64,000 bases of DNA from an uncultured bacterium (GTDB lineage: Bacteria; Bacteroidota; Bacteroidia; Bacteroidales; Bacteroidaceae), in assembly GCA_905215345.1 (NCBI GenBank), contig CAJMPR010000009.1, forward strand, positions 69,569 to 133,568, read 5' to 3'. The notes under the pieces were generated by a model. The model saw nothing but the letters and a program-made list of their open reading frames with translations, searched no databases and was not told where the DNA came from. Within the stretch, counting starts at the first letter, position 1, and every line of letters begins with the position of its first letter. Positions 8,796 to 18,800 of this stretch are shown piece after piece. The position numbers and the translations under genes were made by a program.

Positions 8796-9434
8796 ATGAA
8801 AACTTTAGAAAGATTGTTTGCAGAGAAGTTGCTGAAGATAAAAGCGATTAAACTACAACCCGCTAACCCTTTTACTTGGGCGTCAGGTTGGAAATCCCCA
8901 TTTTATTGTGATAACCGTAAGACCCTATCATATCCTTCTCTTCGTAATTTCGTAAAACTGGAAATTGCACGCTTGGTTTTGGAACGTTTCGGTCAGGTAG
9001 ATGCTATTGCCGGTGTTGCAACAGGGGCTATTCCTCAAGGAGCATTGGTGGCCGATGCATTGAATCTGCCATTTGTATATGTACGCTCTACTCCCAAAGA
9101 TCATGGCTTGGAAAATCTGATTGAAGGTGAACTTCGTCCAGGCATGAAAGTTGTAGTAGTGGAAGATTTGATTTCTACGGGTGGAAGTAGCCTGAAAGCA
9201 GTAGAAGCTATTCGCCGTGACGGTTGTGAAGTAATTGGTATGGTTGCGGCCTATACTTATGGTTTCCCGGTTGCCGAGAAAGCATTTAAAGACGCAAAAG
9301 TGCCTTTGGTCACATTGACTAACTACGAGGCTGTAATGGAAGTTGCGCTTCGTACGGGTTACATTGAAGAAGATGATGTGGCTACGTTGAACGAATGGCG
9401 TAGAGATCCTGCTCATTGGGATGCCGGAAAATAA
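8796..9434 (+). CDS. pyrE: Orotate phosphoribosyltransferase
   Basis: PyrE joins orotate to PRPP to form orotidine monophosphate in pyrimidine synthesis. The protein is 212 residues from the ATG at 8796; a TTG two codons earlier is in frame but less likely. The PRPP-binding motif VVVVEDLISTGGSSLKAVEAI is near residues 113-133, and the orotate-side segment FYCDNRKTLSYPSLR is near residues 32-46. It may be co-transcribed with the SRPBCC gene and argH, although 93 bases separate it from the next gene. Confidence 0.96.
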   Translation: MKTLERLFAEKLLKIKAIKLQPANPFTWASGWKSPFYCDNRKTLSYPSLRNFVKLEIARLVLERFGQVDAIAGVATGAIPQGALVADALNLPFVYVRSTPKDHGLENLIEGELRPGMKVVVVEDLISTGGSSLKAVEAIRRDGCEVIGMVAAYTYGFPVAEKAFKDAKVPLVTLTNYEAVMEVALRTGYIEEDDVATLNEWRRDPAHWDAGK

Positions 9435-9527
9435 GATATATTTGTAAATTAATATAATATGACGAAAGGGCCATTCGGATAGATTCTGTCCGGATAGTTC
9501 TTTTTGTCTTTTAAAGACCATTGAACT

Positions 9528-9938
9528 ATGACAAATTTTGAAAGTGCGGTGAAGGTAATACCAGCTTCACAAACAGCCGTTTATGAGAAACTTTCTGATC
9601 TTAATAATTTAGAGAAAGTGAAGGACCGCTTGCCGCAGGATAAGATAAAGAACTTGAGCTTTGATGCTGAAAGTTTGTCGATCGAAGTACCACCGGTAGG
9701 GAAGATTGTTTTGCAGATTGTAGAAAAAGAACCCTGTAAATGTATTAAGTTTGCAACAACTACTTCGCCTCTGCCGTTTAATCTGTGGATACAGATAGTA
9801 CCTGTTACAGAAACCGAATGTAAAATGAAACTTACCATCGGTATGGAGTTGAATCCATTTATGAAAACCATGGTACAGAAGCCTTTACAGGAAGGGTTGG
9901 AGAAGATGGCAGATACCTTGGCTATGATTAACTATTAA
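9528..9938 (+). CDS. SRPBCC-fold (START/polyketide cyclase-like) small protein
   Basis: This 136-residue cytoplasmic protein has the layout of the SRPBCC superfamily. It opens with ESAVKVIPASQTAVYEKLSDLNNLEKVKDRLP, the usual first strand and helices, followed by antiparallel strands, and closes with a long helix (GLEKMADTLAMI). Such proteins bind small hydrophobic ligands in a deep cavity. No signal peptide is present. It lies between pyrE and argH, 32 bases before argH, a conserved-looking arrangement but without a known functional link. The ligand is unknown. Confidence 0.8.
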   Translation: MTNFESAVKVIPASQTAVYEKLSDLNNLEKVKDRLPQDKIKNLSFDAESLSIEVPPVGKIVLQIVEKEPCKCIKFATTTSPLPFNLWIQIVPVTETECKMKLTIGMELNPFMKTMVQKPLQEGLEKMADTLAMINY

Positions 9939-9970
9939 ATATGAATCGCTAATTTAATATTTACTTACTT

Positions 9971-11311
9971 ATGGCTCAGAAACTTTGGGAAAAATCCGTT
10001 CAGGTAAATAGAGATATAGAACGCTTTACGGTGGGGCGTGACCGTGAGATGGATCTCTATTTGGCGAAACATGATGTGCTGGGTTCAATGGCGCACATCA
10101 CCATGTTAGAAAGTATTGGTCTGTTAACTGAAGGCGAACTATCCCAGTTGCTTGCCGAACTTAAAAATATCTATGCAACTGCCGAAAAGGGAGAATTTGT
10201 AATAGAAGAAGGCGTAGAAGATGTACACTCTCAGGTAGAACTGATGTTGACCCGTAAATTGGGAGATGTCGGCAAGAAGATACATAGCGGGCGTTCACGT
10301 AATGACCAGGTACTGCTTGATTTGAAACTCTTTACCCGGACTCAGCTAAAGGAAATCGCCGAAGCGGTGGAACAACTCTTCCATGTGCTTGTGATGCAGA
10401 GCCAACGCTATAAGAATATATTAATGCCCGGTTATACCCATTTACAGATAGCTATGCCATCCTCTTTCGGGTTATGGTTTGGTGCTTATGCCGAGAGCCT
10501 GGTAGATGATATGCTTTTCTTGCAAGCCGCATTCAAGATGTGTAATCGTAATCCGTTGGGCTCTGCGGCAGGCTATGGCTCTTCTTTTCCGTTGAACCGT
10601 ACAATGACTACCAATCTGTTAGGCTTTGACTCTCTGAACTACAATGTAGTGTATGCCCAGATGGGACGGGGTAAGATGGAACGTAACGTTGCTTTTGCTT
10701 TGGCAAGCATTGCCGGAACGATTTCCAAACTGGCGTTCGATGCCTGTATGTTTAACAGTCAGAACTTCGGTTTTGTGAAGCTACCTGATGAATGTACAAC
10801 GGGTTCCAGCATTATGCCTCATAAGAAGAACCCCGATGTATTTGAACTTACCCGTGCCAAATGTAATAAGTTGCAGTCATTACCTCAACAGATAATGATG
10901 ATTGCCAATAACCTACCTTCCGGTTATTTCCGTGATTTGCAGATTATCAAAGAAGTCTTCCTGCCTGCTTTCCAGGAACTCAAAGATTGTTTGCAAATGA
11001 CAACTTACATTATGAATGAGATAAAGGTGAACGAACATATCCTTGATGACGATAAGTATCTGCTTATTTTCAGTGTGGAAGAAGTGAACCGTCTGGCACG
11101 TGAAGGGATGCCTTTCCGTGATGCTTATAAGAAAGTGGGACTCGATATTGAAGCCGGAAAGTTCTCTCATAGTAAAGAAGTGCATCATACGCACGAGGGG
11201 AGTATCGGTAATCTTTGTAATGATGAAATCTCAGCCTTGATGCAGAAGGTGATGGATGAGTTCAATTTTGAAACGATGGAGGTTGCAGAGAAGACCTTGC
11301 TCGGTCGGTAA
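9971..11311 (+). CDS. argH: Argininosuccinate lyase
   Basis: ArgH splits argininosuccinate into arginine and fumarate, the last step of arginine synthesis. The 446-residue protein belongs to the fumarase/aspartase superfamily. The superfamily signature GSSIMPHKKNPD, with the catalytic Ser in the flexible loop, is at about residues 277-288. Other conserved stretches are the substrate-binding SGRSRNDQVLLDLKLF (near 111-126) and MPGYTHLQIAMP (near 154-165). The cytoplasmic enzyme works as a tetramer. The other arg genes are not in the window. A phased GTTAAC array begins 10 bases after its stop. Confidence 0.97.
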   Translation: MAQKLWEKSVQVNRDIERFTVGRDREMDLYLAKHDVLGSMAHITMLESIGLLTEGELSQLLAELKNIYATAEKGEFVIEEGVEDVHSQVELMLTRKLGDVGKKIHSGRSRNDQVLLDLKLFTRTQLKEIAEAVEQLFHVLVMQSQRYKNILMPGYTHLQIAMPSSFGLWFGAYAESLVDDMLFLQAAFKMCNRNPLGSAAGYGSSFPLNRTMTTNLLGFDSLNYNVVYAQMGRGKMERNVAFALASIAGTISKLAFDACMFNSQNFGFVKLPDECTTGSSIMPHKKNPDVFELTRAKCNKLQSLPQQIMMIANNLPSGYFRDLQIIKEVFLPAFQELKDCLQMTTYIMNEIKVNEHILDDDKYLLIFSVEEVNRLAREGMPFRDAYKKVGLDIEAGKFSHSKEVHHTHEGSIGNLCNDEISALMQKVMDEFNFETMEVAEKTLLGR

Positions 11312-11320
11312 CAGGGATTA

Positions 11321-11417
11321 GTTAACTTCTTGTAATGTATGACGTTAACATTTCATCTTTACGATGTTAACTTATTGGTGGCAACTTAGTTAACATCATA
11401 CATCCTACTTAGTTAAC
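11321..11417. repeat. Phased array of five GTTAAC palindromes
   Basis: GTTAAC occurs at 11321, 11344, 11366, 11389 and 11412, so the steps are 23, 22, 23 and 23 bases. The sequence between the palindromes is different in each unit. The array fills the space between argH and the tRNA-Gly promoter. It is not a CRISPR array, since the constant part is only six bases long. See the findings. Confidence 0.7.
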
Positions 11418-11434
11418 TTTTTTCCGGTGAAAAG

Positions 11435-11466
11435 TTTGGCTGTAATAAGGAAACTCTTTATCTTTG
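11435..11466 (+). promoter_or_regulatory. Promoter of the tRNA-Gly/tRNA-Leu pair
   Basis: TTTGG at 11435-11439 and TATCTTTG at 11459-11466 are 20 bases apart (TTTG to TA), a good Bacteroides promoter 20 bases upstream of the first tRNA. Confidence 0.75.
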
Positions 11467-11486
11467 CACCCGTTCTCCAAAAACCT

Positions 11487-11559
11487 GCGGAAATAGCTCA
11501 GTTGGTAGAGCATAACCTTGCCAAGGTTAGGGTCGCGAGTTCGAGTCTCGTTTTCCGCT
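11487..11559 (+). tRNA. tRNA-Gly (GCC)
   Basis: The sequence folds into a 73-base cloverleaf. The seven-base acceptor stem is GCGGAAA (11487-11493) with TTTCCGC (11552-11558), and the discriminator is T. The D arm contains AGCTCAGTTGGTAGAGC, the anticodon loop shows GCC, and the T loop is TTCGAGT. The 3' CCA is not encoded. It is transcribed together with tRNA-Leu 14 bases downstream. Confidence 0.96.
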
Positions 11560-11573
11560 CTCTTTGAAAGGAT

Positions 11574-11657
11574 GCTCGAATGGTGGAATGGTAGACACGA
11601 AGGACTTAAAATCCTTTGGCCATTGCGGCTGTGCGGGTTCAAGTCCCGCTTCGAGTA
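11574..11657 (+). tRNA. tRNA-Leu (UAA)
   Basis: This 84-base class II tRNA has a long variable arm (TGGCCATTGCGGCTGTG region). The acceptor stem is GCTCGAA with TTCGAGT. The anticodon stem AAGGA/TCCTT holds the loop CTTAAAA, which gives anticodon TAA (reads UUA). The T arm contains GGGTTCAAGTCCC. CCA is not encoded. Confidence 0.95.
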
Positions 11658-11659
11658 CT

Positions 11660-11697
11660 AAAAAGCTCTTTAAATCATTTGATTTAGAGAGCTTTTT
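11660..11697 (+). terminator. Terminator of the tRNA pair
   Basis: An 18-base stem (11660-11677 with 11680-11697, one G-U pair) has a very short loop and ends in a T-run directly after tRNA-Leu. The A-run on the left makes it usable from both strands. Confidence 0.85.
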
Positions 11698-11722
11698 TAT
11701 TACCTATCAATTATTACATAAT

Positions 11723-11769
11723 AAAAAGAGAAATATGAATCCCGTATTGAATTCCATACTTCTCTTTTT
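11723..11769 (-). terminator. Terminator of the GH2/Sus operon
   Basis: An imperfect hairpin (arms start at 11723 and end at 11769) lies beyond the stop codon of the GH2 gene at 11782. On the minus strand it ends in a T-run. It should end the susC-susD-GH2 transcript. Confidence 0.65.
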
Positions 11770-11781
11770 ACACATAATATT

Positions 11782-14139
11782 TTATTTAACACTCGTGATT
11801 ATAGTAGAATATAGTTCGTTAATTCCTTCTACTTGAACATTAACTTTCATTTGGCCAGCTCTACGGGTAGACTGTATTATGATTGAAGCTTGTCCAAAAT
11901 ATGTTTTTAATTTATTACTTCCAAAAGGAATGGTGCGTCGGAGGTCTCCTGTATCCAATCCGCGAAAAACACCTTCTCCCTCAACAGTGACAGTGACTTT
12001 ACGGTCGTCTACCTGAACTGGATTTCCTCTTTTGTCGCATAATTGTATGGCTAAATGAGATAAGTCTTGACCATCTGCTTTTATTTCAGTTCGATCCGGT
12101 GTTATAGTTATGTGCTCTGTTTCATACGCACTAAATAATTGGTAGGTAGCTACTACTTTGTCGCCAATATAACCTTTAGCCTCTAGTTTTCCAGGTGTGT
12201 AAGGAACGTTCCAAACTATTGTATTATTGGAATAATCGGCAGTGTTGTATAGTCCCATTGATTTATCATTCATAAATAATTCTACTTTTTCACAATTGGT
12301 TGTAGTGCGGACTTCCATAATTAAGCCGAAATATTTGTGAGAGAAACTCCAATGTGAAGCCATTTTAGGCCATTGCCATAAATCTCTGCCATGGTCGATA
12401 TCTAATGATTGATCAATGACAGCAATGCTAACCATTGGTTTGGAGTTCCACATAGCACGATGAAAAGCAGCTCTGGGCTTTTCAACCATACAAATGTCAA
12501 ATAGACCATTAGGCCACCCATGACTGGGCCAAATAGCTTCTCCTAAATAATCAACTCCTGACCAAATGAAACCACCTGCAATAAAATCATTATCCGCAAC
12601 GATATTCCATGGATTATTGACGGTATAGCTACGGATATTTCCTTCTGCGCCACTATAATATGGAAGTTCTTCGGAAACATAGAAAAGTTGTTTGGGATTC
12701 TTTTTACGATCGGTTAATAAGCGTGCTTCCAGATAATTATATCCTGATACATCTGCAACTGCCGAGAATTCTCCGCGATGATTGTTTTGTGCAGCCAACG
12801 TTACAGGTCGGGTAGGCTCAAGTCGGTGGACAAAGTCCTGCAACATTTGTGCACGGTTGATGCCTTCGTCTCCTTGTTCCCAAGCCTCGCTCACCTCGTT
12901 ACCGATACTCCAAAGAATAATGCTGGGATGATTGCGGTCGCGAAGGATCATATTTTCAAGATCCTTCTGCCACCATTGGTCGAAATATTTCTCGTAATAT
13001 CCGGATTTCCATTTGTCAAAAGCTTCGTCGATAACAACAAATCCCATGCGATCACACATGTCCAGAAATTCCGAAGAGGGCTGGTTATGACTACAACGAA
13101 TAGCATTACAACCATATTCTTTAATTATTTCCAAACGACGTTCGTAGGAACGATCGGGTACGGCTGTACCTAGACTACCCGCATCTTGATGTAAGCACAT
13201 ACCTTTCAGTTTGACTTGTTTGCCATTCAACAAGAATCCTTTTTCGCTATCGAAAGCAATTGTCCGGACTCCAAAAGAAGTTTGGTAACTATCCACCACT
13301 TTTCCATTAGCTTTTATAATGGTTTCCATAGTATATAGTACCGGATTTTCTTGTGTCCACAATTGAGGATTACTCAATGTAAGCTTTTGTGTAATATCTG
13401 TTGACTTTTTTGCTTCCAGTATCGCTTTTTCTGTTCCACTTTTGGCTATAAGTTTTCCTTTATTATTCAAAATAGATTGGGTGATACTGATATTCTGTAC
13501 TTTTGACATTGTATTTTCAATGGTAGTAACAATCTGTATTTCAGCTTTATCATTGTTAATAAAGGGAGTTGTCACATAAGTACCATAGGTTGCTATATGT
13601 ACAGGATTTGTTGCCTGGAGCCACGCATGGCGATATATTCCGGAGCCAGTATACCAACGTGCTACATCTTTGACTCCTGAGCGGTTAACACGTGCAGCTA
13701 TAATATTCTCTCGATTATAATTCAGATAGGGAGTTAAATCGTATTCAATACTGCAAAAGCCATAAGGGCGAAATCCCAGATGATGACCGTTAATGTATAC
13801 ATCACTTTGTTGGCAAATAGCATCGAATAGAATTGAAATTACTTTTCCTTTATAAGAATGAGGAATTTTGAATTGTTTTCGGTACCAACCTATGCCTCCG
13901 GGGAGATGGGCGGCCGAGCCACCCATCTTTTTGTCAAAATTCAATTTTATACTCCAATCATGGGGCAATTGTATTTCTTCCCAGTTTGCGTCATTGTATG
14001 TTTCTTCTGCATATTGTGTGTTATCGCTTAGTGAGAATTTCCAATCAAAATCGAAATTCTCCTTTAAACGTACTTCTTTCTGAGCTAATAAATTAGCAGC
14101 CCATATTAGAGATAAACATACCAAGATTACTTTTTTCAT
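11782..14139 (-). CDS. Glycoside hydrolase family 2 beta-galactosidase-like enzyme
   Basis: This 785-residue exported GH2 enzyme probably cleaves terminal beta-galactosides or related sugars in the periplasm. Domains in order are a signal peptide (1-19, cut before QKEV), a sugar-binding jelly roll (about 25-180), an Ig-like beta-sandwich (about 185-290), a TIM barrel (about 295-590), a DUF4982-type domain and a C-terminal Ig-like domain (about 690-785). The acid/base Glu is E415 in WSIGNEVSEAW. The likely nucleophile is E490 in FYVSEELPYY. It is the last gene of the HTCS-SusC-SusD locus, 21 bases after susD, and is its only enzyme. GH2 also contains beta-glucuronidases and beta-mannosidases, so the substrate is open. 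Confidence 0.88.
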   Translation of the reverse strand: MKKVILVCLSLIWAANLLAQKEVRLKENFDFDWKFSLSDNTQYAEETYNDANWEEIQLPHDWSIKLNFDKKMGGSAAHLPGGIGWYRKQFKIPHSYKGKVISILFDAICQQSDVYINGHHLGFRPYGFCSIEYDLTPYLNYNRENIIAARVNRSGVKDVARWYTGSGIYRHAWLQATNPVHIATYGTYVTTPFINNDKAEIQIVTTIENTMSKVQNISITQSILNNKGKLIAKSGTEKAILEAKKSTDITQKLTLSNPQLWTQENPVLYTMETIIKANGKVVDSYQTSFGVRTIAFDSEKGFLLNGKQVKLKGMCLHQDAGSLGTAVPDRSYERRLEIIKEYGCNAIRCSHNQPSSEFLDMCDRMGFVVIDEAFDKWKSGYYEKYFDQWWQKDLENMILRDRNHPSIILWSIGNEVSEAWEQGDEGINRAQMLQDFVHRLEPTRPVTLAAQNNHRGEFSAVADVSGYNYLEARLLTDRKKNPKQLFYVSEELPYYSGAEGNIRSYTVNNPWNIVADNDFIAGGFIWSGVDYLGEAIWPSHGWPNGLFDICMVEKPRAAFHRAMWNSKPMVSIAVIDQSLDIDHGRDLWQWPKMASHWSFSHKYFGLIMEVRTTTNCEKVELFMNDKSMGLYNTADYSNNTIVWNVPYTPGKLEAKGYIGDKVVATYQLFSAYETEHITITPDRTEIKADGQDLSHLAIQLCDKRGNPVQVDDRKVTVTVEGEGVFRGLDTGDLRRTIPFGSNKLKTYFGQASIIIQSTRRAGQMKVNVQVEGINELYSTIITSVK

Positions 14140-14160
14140 ATATCAATTTGTGTTTGTGAG

Positions 14161-15867
14161 CTAGAAGCCTTCGTAGTTTGGATTCTGCTCCAGTTTTTTA
14201 TAAATGTTTTTTTCTATTTCACTGTAGGGTATAGGTAATAGATTTTGATGGTCACCTACATTGTGTCCATAAGGATTATAGGTTTTAGATCTTTCTACTA
14301 CTTTATTTAAACGGCATAGTGTAGGGAGACGAAAATCTTCAAAATAAAGTTCACGTATCTGTTCGTCCAAAATGAAATCGATGTTTACATCTGACTCTTC
14401 TATAGGGGTGGCATTAGAGCGAGTCCTGATTTCATTCAAATCTTTAGCGGCTTTATCAGGTTCTCCATTGGCAAGATAGGCTTCCGCCCTTAGAAGATAG
14501 GTACCTGCCAAACGATACATATATTCGTCCTTCATGGAAGTATTTGCACTAAGACTGCCCCATTGATAAATAAGTGCATGCTCTCCCAATGCGGTAGTAG
14601 AATAAGAACCGTCAGGATTCTTGGCATAATTGTCATCAGGTAGTCCACCCACGCGGCAAAACTTCATAACAAACGGATAAAAGTTCCGTACCTCTTGGCC
14701 TGATTCTAACCAGCCATCCTTAATTACCCATTCGCCAAATCCTTTAGCCTCTTTATTGTCGATCTGGAAATCACGGATAATCATATAGGGGGAGTTTCTG
14801 TAATCTTTATCACCATCTTTTTCCCAAATATCATTCAAAAAATGATTGGTAGGACGGATACAACCGATGCCACGTCCACCTTTTTCTTCTGTAAATGTAG
14901 TGAAGGCTAATACTTTACTGCCATCATTCTTTGCTGATTTTACCTGTAATCCAGTATAGAAAGGTAGTAACCACCGAGGCATTTCATAGCTATATGAAGA
15001 GCCCGAATTTTTATACTCATATTGTAGAGCCCAAATAGTTTCGGTATTGCCACTTGCACGACTTTGATTGTCTACTTGGAATAAGTCCCAATACGGATCT
15101 CCTTCATGGCTTTTTCTCGATCCGAAGCGTTGTTTCATCAACCCCATCGCCGGGTTATCGATAACTGCTGAGGCAGCCTCTATGGCTTTAGGGTAGTTCT
15201 TGAGGGAAATATAGACTTCAGCAAGTAGATGTTGGGCTGCCTGTACAGTGATTACACCGTCTTTGGCTTCAGTAATATCTTTCAGTAACAGTATGGCATC
15301 TTCTAAGTCTTGTCGTGCCTGGTCATAAACTTCTTCACGGGCGGCACGCACATAATCACGTCTGGAATCAGCCGGCTCCTCTAATATAATAGGTACACCA
15401 CCAAATAAGTTTGCCAACAGGTTATAGAAGTAAGCGCGGAAGAACAATGCTTCACCACGAATAGATTTCTTATCTGTTTCACTGACTTGGTCGGCCATGG
15501 TTAGACGGTTCAGAATGATATTAGCATTTGTAATACCACTGAATCCCGGATCCCAGAATGAACCTGCCACATAGGTGTAAGGAGTGAGGAATGTCTTGAA
15601 GTTATTAAACTTATTATTCGGATCTGTGGCGCCATATCCTATATCTCCACACCACATTATTACATGCTGGTCTCCGAGTTTCCAATGTAGATTACGCACT
15701 ACGTCATATAGGTAATTCAACGATTGTTTGAATTGGGATGTCGTTTGATAGGAATTTTCTGCCGTATAAAAATCTAACGGCTTTTCTTTTAGCCAGCTAT
15801 CTTCATTACAAGATGTACCCAGGCAACTTAGTGCCATCGCTACAAGAATATACTTTATCTTTTTCAT
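14161..15867 (-). CDS. SusD/RagB family glycan-binding lipoprotein
   Basis: This 568-residue surface lipoprotein binds glycan and forms the lid of the SusC transporter. The signal peptide ends in a lipobox (LSCLGTSC, Cys at about 20) followed by NED, an export-type sequence. The SusD N-terminal domain starts at WLKEKPLDFYTAENSYQT. TPR-like helices follow, for example RGEALFFRAYFYNLLANLFGGVPI. The C-terminal RagB/SusD domain includes TYLLRAEAYLANGEPDKAAKDLNEIRTRS and FILDEQIRELYFEDFR. It lies 13 bases after susC. The sequence does not reveal the glycan it binds. Confidence 0.94.
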   Translation of the reverse strand: MKKIKYILVAMALSCLGTSCNEDSWLKEKPLDFYTAENSYQTTSQFKQSLNYLYDVVRNLHWKLGDQHVIMWCGDIGYGATDPNNKFNNFKTFLTPYTYVAGSFWDPGFSGITNANIILNRLTMADQVSETDKKSIRGEALFFRAYFYNLLANLFGGVPIILEEPADSRRDYVRAAREEVYDQARQDLEDAILLLKDITEAKDGVITVQAAQHLLAEVYISLKNYPKAIEAASAVIDNPAMGLMKQRFGSRKSHEGDPYWDLFQVDNQSRASGNTETIWALQYEYKNSGSSYSYEMPRWLLPFYTGLQVKSAKNDGSKVLAFTTFTEEKGGRGIGCIRPTNHFLNDIWEKDGDKDYRNSPYMIIRDFQIDNKEAKGFGEWVIKDGWLESGQEVRNFYPFVMKFCRVGGLPDDNYAKNPDGSYSTTALGEHALIYQWGSLSANTSMKDEYMYRLAGTYLLRAEAYLANGEPDKAAKDLNEIRTRSNATPIEESDVNIDFILDEQIRELYFEDFRLPTLCRLNKVVERSKTYNPYGHNVGDHQNLLPIPYSEIEKNIYKKLEQNPNYEGF

Positions 15868-15880
15868 GGTAATTCAAAGT

Positions 15881-18800
15881 TTAAAATTCAAAGTTTAAGC
15901 CTAATGTATAACTTTTCATCGTTGGATAACCGCCGCCAAGGTCATAAGTTAAACCTTGTTCAGCTTCCGGATCCCAACCATCCCAGTTTGTGAGGGTGAA
16001 CAGATTGCTGGCACTGACAAACACTCTTGCGCGGTTGACATGAATCTTTTTCAAGAATTCAGTCGGTACGTTATAGCTCAGTGATAATTCCTGTAAACGA
16101 ATAAAACTACGCGATACATATGGTGAGAATCCTTCGCCTAACGAAGCTGTATAAAATCCTAACTGTCTATATTTTGCATTGGGGTTTTCGGGTGTCCAGT
16201 AGTCAAATTTTATAAAACTATTATTGGTTAAGTGATCGGGTATTTGCATTCCTTTGGCCGGTTGTCCTAGGTAATGATCGGAACCACCTTGAACGGAATT
16301 GATGAAAATATTCAGTTCGAAATCTTTGTATCTAAAGCTATTTTGTATGCTGAAACGATATAGTGGATCCTTATAGCCAATAATTTTTCTATCTTTTTCT
16401 GCAGTATAATCACCGCTTTTGTCAATATCTTCTATTTTGTATGTACCATATGTAAACCCGTCAGGAATAAGACCTTTTCGGTAATCGTCCAGTTGCCACA
16501 TACCAATTATGTTATAGTTATAAATAGGATCTAAAGATTTACCGATAAAGATATTGCTGGATACCAAGTCGTCTTCTTTACCATCGCCGTCAGCGTCAAT
16601 GCCTAAAATTGTTTTTACCTTATTCTTGTTAGTAGAGAAATTAGCCGTTACGGTCCATTCAAAATCTTTAGTGGAGATGGGGATACCGGTAATACTGAAC
16701 TCATGACCAATGTTTTGCAGTTTACCAATATTGGTAGGAATTTCGTTTGATACCATACCATTCATATGTGGAATAGCAATGTTGTATAGCAAATCACTGG
16801 TATTTGAAACATAGAACTCGTAGTTACCGAATAAACGGTTATTTAATACACTGAAATCAAGCCCGAGATTGACTGAACGTGTCGTTTCCCATTTCAAACT
16901 TGGATTGGGTAATGTTTTCATTACTTGTAAGAGCTCTCCTGTTCCTCCATCACCATATACATACCCTAAGCTATTTTCATTAAAGTTATTCTTATTCTGC
17001 ATTTGTGCCATGGTGGCGTAACGTCCGCTTGTTCTGTTACCGCTACTACCATATGACAACCGAAGTTTTAGGTTGTCAATCCATTGTGCCTTGTCTTTAA
17101 TGAAACTTTCTTCACTAATTCTCCAAGCACCGGCTATGGATGGAAAATATCCGAATTTGTTTCCTGAGCTGAATCCTGAAAAACCATCACGACGGATGGT
17201 ACCGGTAAAAATGTACCGGTCTTTATAGGAATATACCAGGCGAAGCATATTATAAAGGCTGCTTTCTTCCCAAGCACCCGAAGTTATTGTATTCAAATCA
17301 GCCTGGCCCATACCCATATTATTGTACCCTAAAGTTTTGTCTGTGAAATTTTTTGCTTGGGCGTCTGTCGTCTCATATGAACGTTTTTCAACTCCATATA
17401 CGAATGTAGCATTGATAGAGTGCTTGCCAAATGTATTCTTATAGGTTACAATATGATCTAAGGTCCATTCGTTTTGAAGAGTATGTTTCTTTTCAGCTCC
17501 TCCCTGCAACGAATTTGCATATGGGTCGAAGTTATAATATTTATAGTTGGTCCAGTTGTTGGCATAATTAATACGATAACTCAAACCTTTGATCCAGGGA
17601 ATACTGACATCGGCATAAACATTGCCTGACAGGTTGTAACGCACATCCTTATTAGGATTATCAATACTCAACATTGGATTAAGTGTAGTCAGATAAGGAT
17701 ATGTTTCATACGTTTTTCCGTCATTTTGGTAGGGGCTGACACATCCCGGAATACTGAATAAGTTTCCAAATGAGGTGTTATTGCCCGAGAAGTCACTTAC
17801 GTTAAAATAGGAAGAAGTTCCTATTTTTAGCCAATCCGTAATTTTAGAGTCCAGGTTAAGGCGGATATTATATCTTTTATAAGTATCGTTGATTACTAAA
17901 TTTTTCTGATCGGTGAAACCGAATGAAACGAAATAACTGTTCATCTCTGTTTTTCCACGCATGCTTATGTTGTGGTTTTGAATATAAGGGGTCGGCTCTG
18001 TCAGTAAATCCCACCAGTCTGTATTTACTCCTGCATTGTAACCAGCAATGGCACGTTCGTTTCTAAATTTGAGGGTTGGATCAAAATCAGGATTACGCTG
18101 CAGCATATCATCGCCCATTCTACTTTCTGACAGATAGATGTCGGCTATTTGATTGGCAAACCCTTCACCGTCTAAACGTTTCATATCATTGTTTATCAAC
18201 CCCTGGATGGTAAATGTACCATTATATTCCAATATGGGTTTAGATATCTTCTTGGCAGTCTTGGTGGTAATCATCAGTACGCCATTGGCAGCTTGTGAAC
18301 CGTAGATGGCAGTACTGCTGGCATCTTTTAATACATCAATGGATTCAATATCACTCGGATTGATATCTACAATGTTTCCACGGTAAATCACTCCGTCCAG
18401 TACGACCAAGGGTTCTGTCGAGCCGGAGATTGAATTACGGCCACGAATCGAGATGCTTGGAGAATCACCAGCTTTGGTAGCGATACCGATATTTAATCCC
18501 GGAACAACTCCTTTTAATCCTTGCAGAACGTTCACGTTCGGTGACTTCTCTAACGCTCCCATATTGGCACGTGTGACAGCACCCGTTAAGTCACTTTTCT
18601 TTGCTGTACCATAACCAATGACTACTACTTCGTCCAGATTTTGAGTATCTTCTTTTAGAATAACATGGATGGAACGTTGAGAACCTATGGGTATCTCCTT
18701 CGATAAATAACCAATATAAGAATATATCAATACAGCTTTCTGATCGGTTACCATAATGCTATAATTTCCATTTAAGTCGGTAACAGTACCGTTGGTTGTT

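Noticed and set aside
8928..9521. 197-codon frame on the minus strand
   Set aside because: It is antisense to pyrE, which has complete family motifs, and its translation has no signature.
11321..11417. Possible CRISPR array (regular repeats with variable spacers)
   Set aside because: The constant part is only six bases and the variable part 16-17 bases, far below CRISPR sizes, and no cas genes are present in the window.
11409..11642. Open frames across the tRNA-Gly/tRNA-Leu genes on both strands
   Set aside because: The cloverleaf structures explain the sequence; the translated peptides only reflect tRNA sequence.
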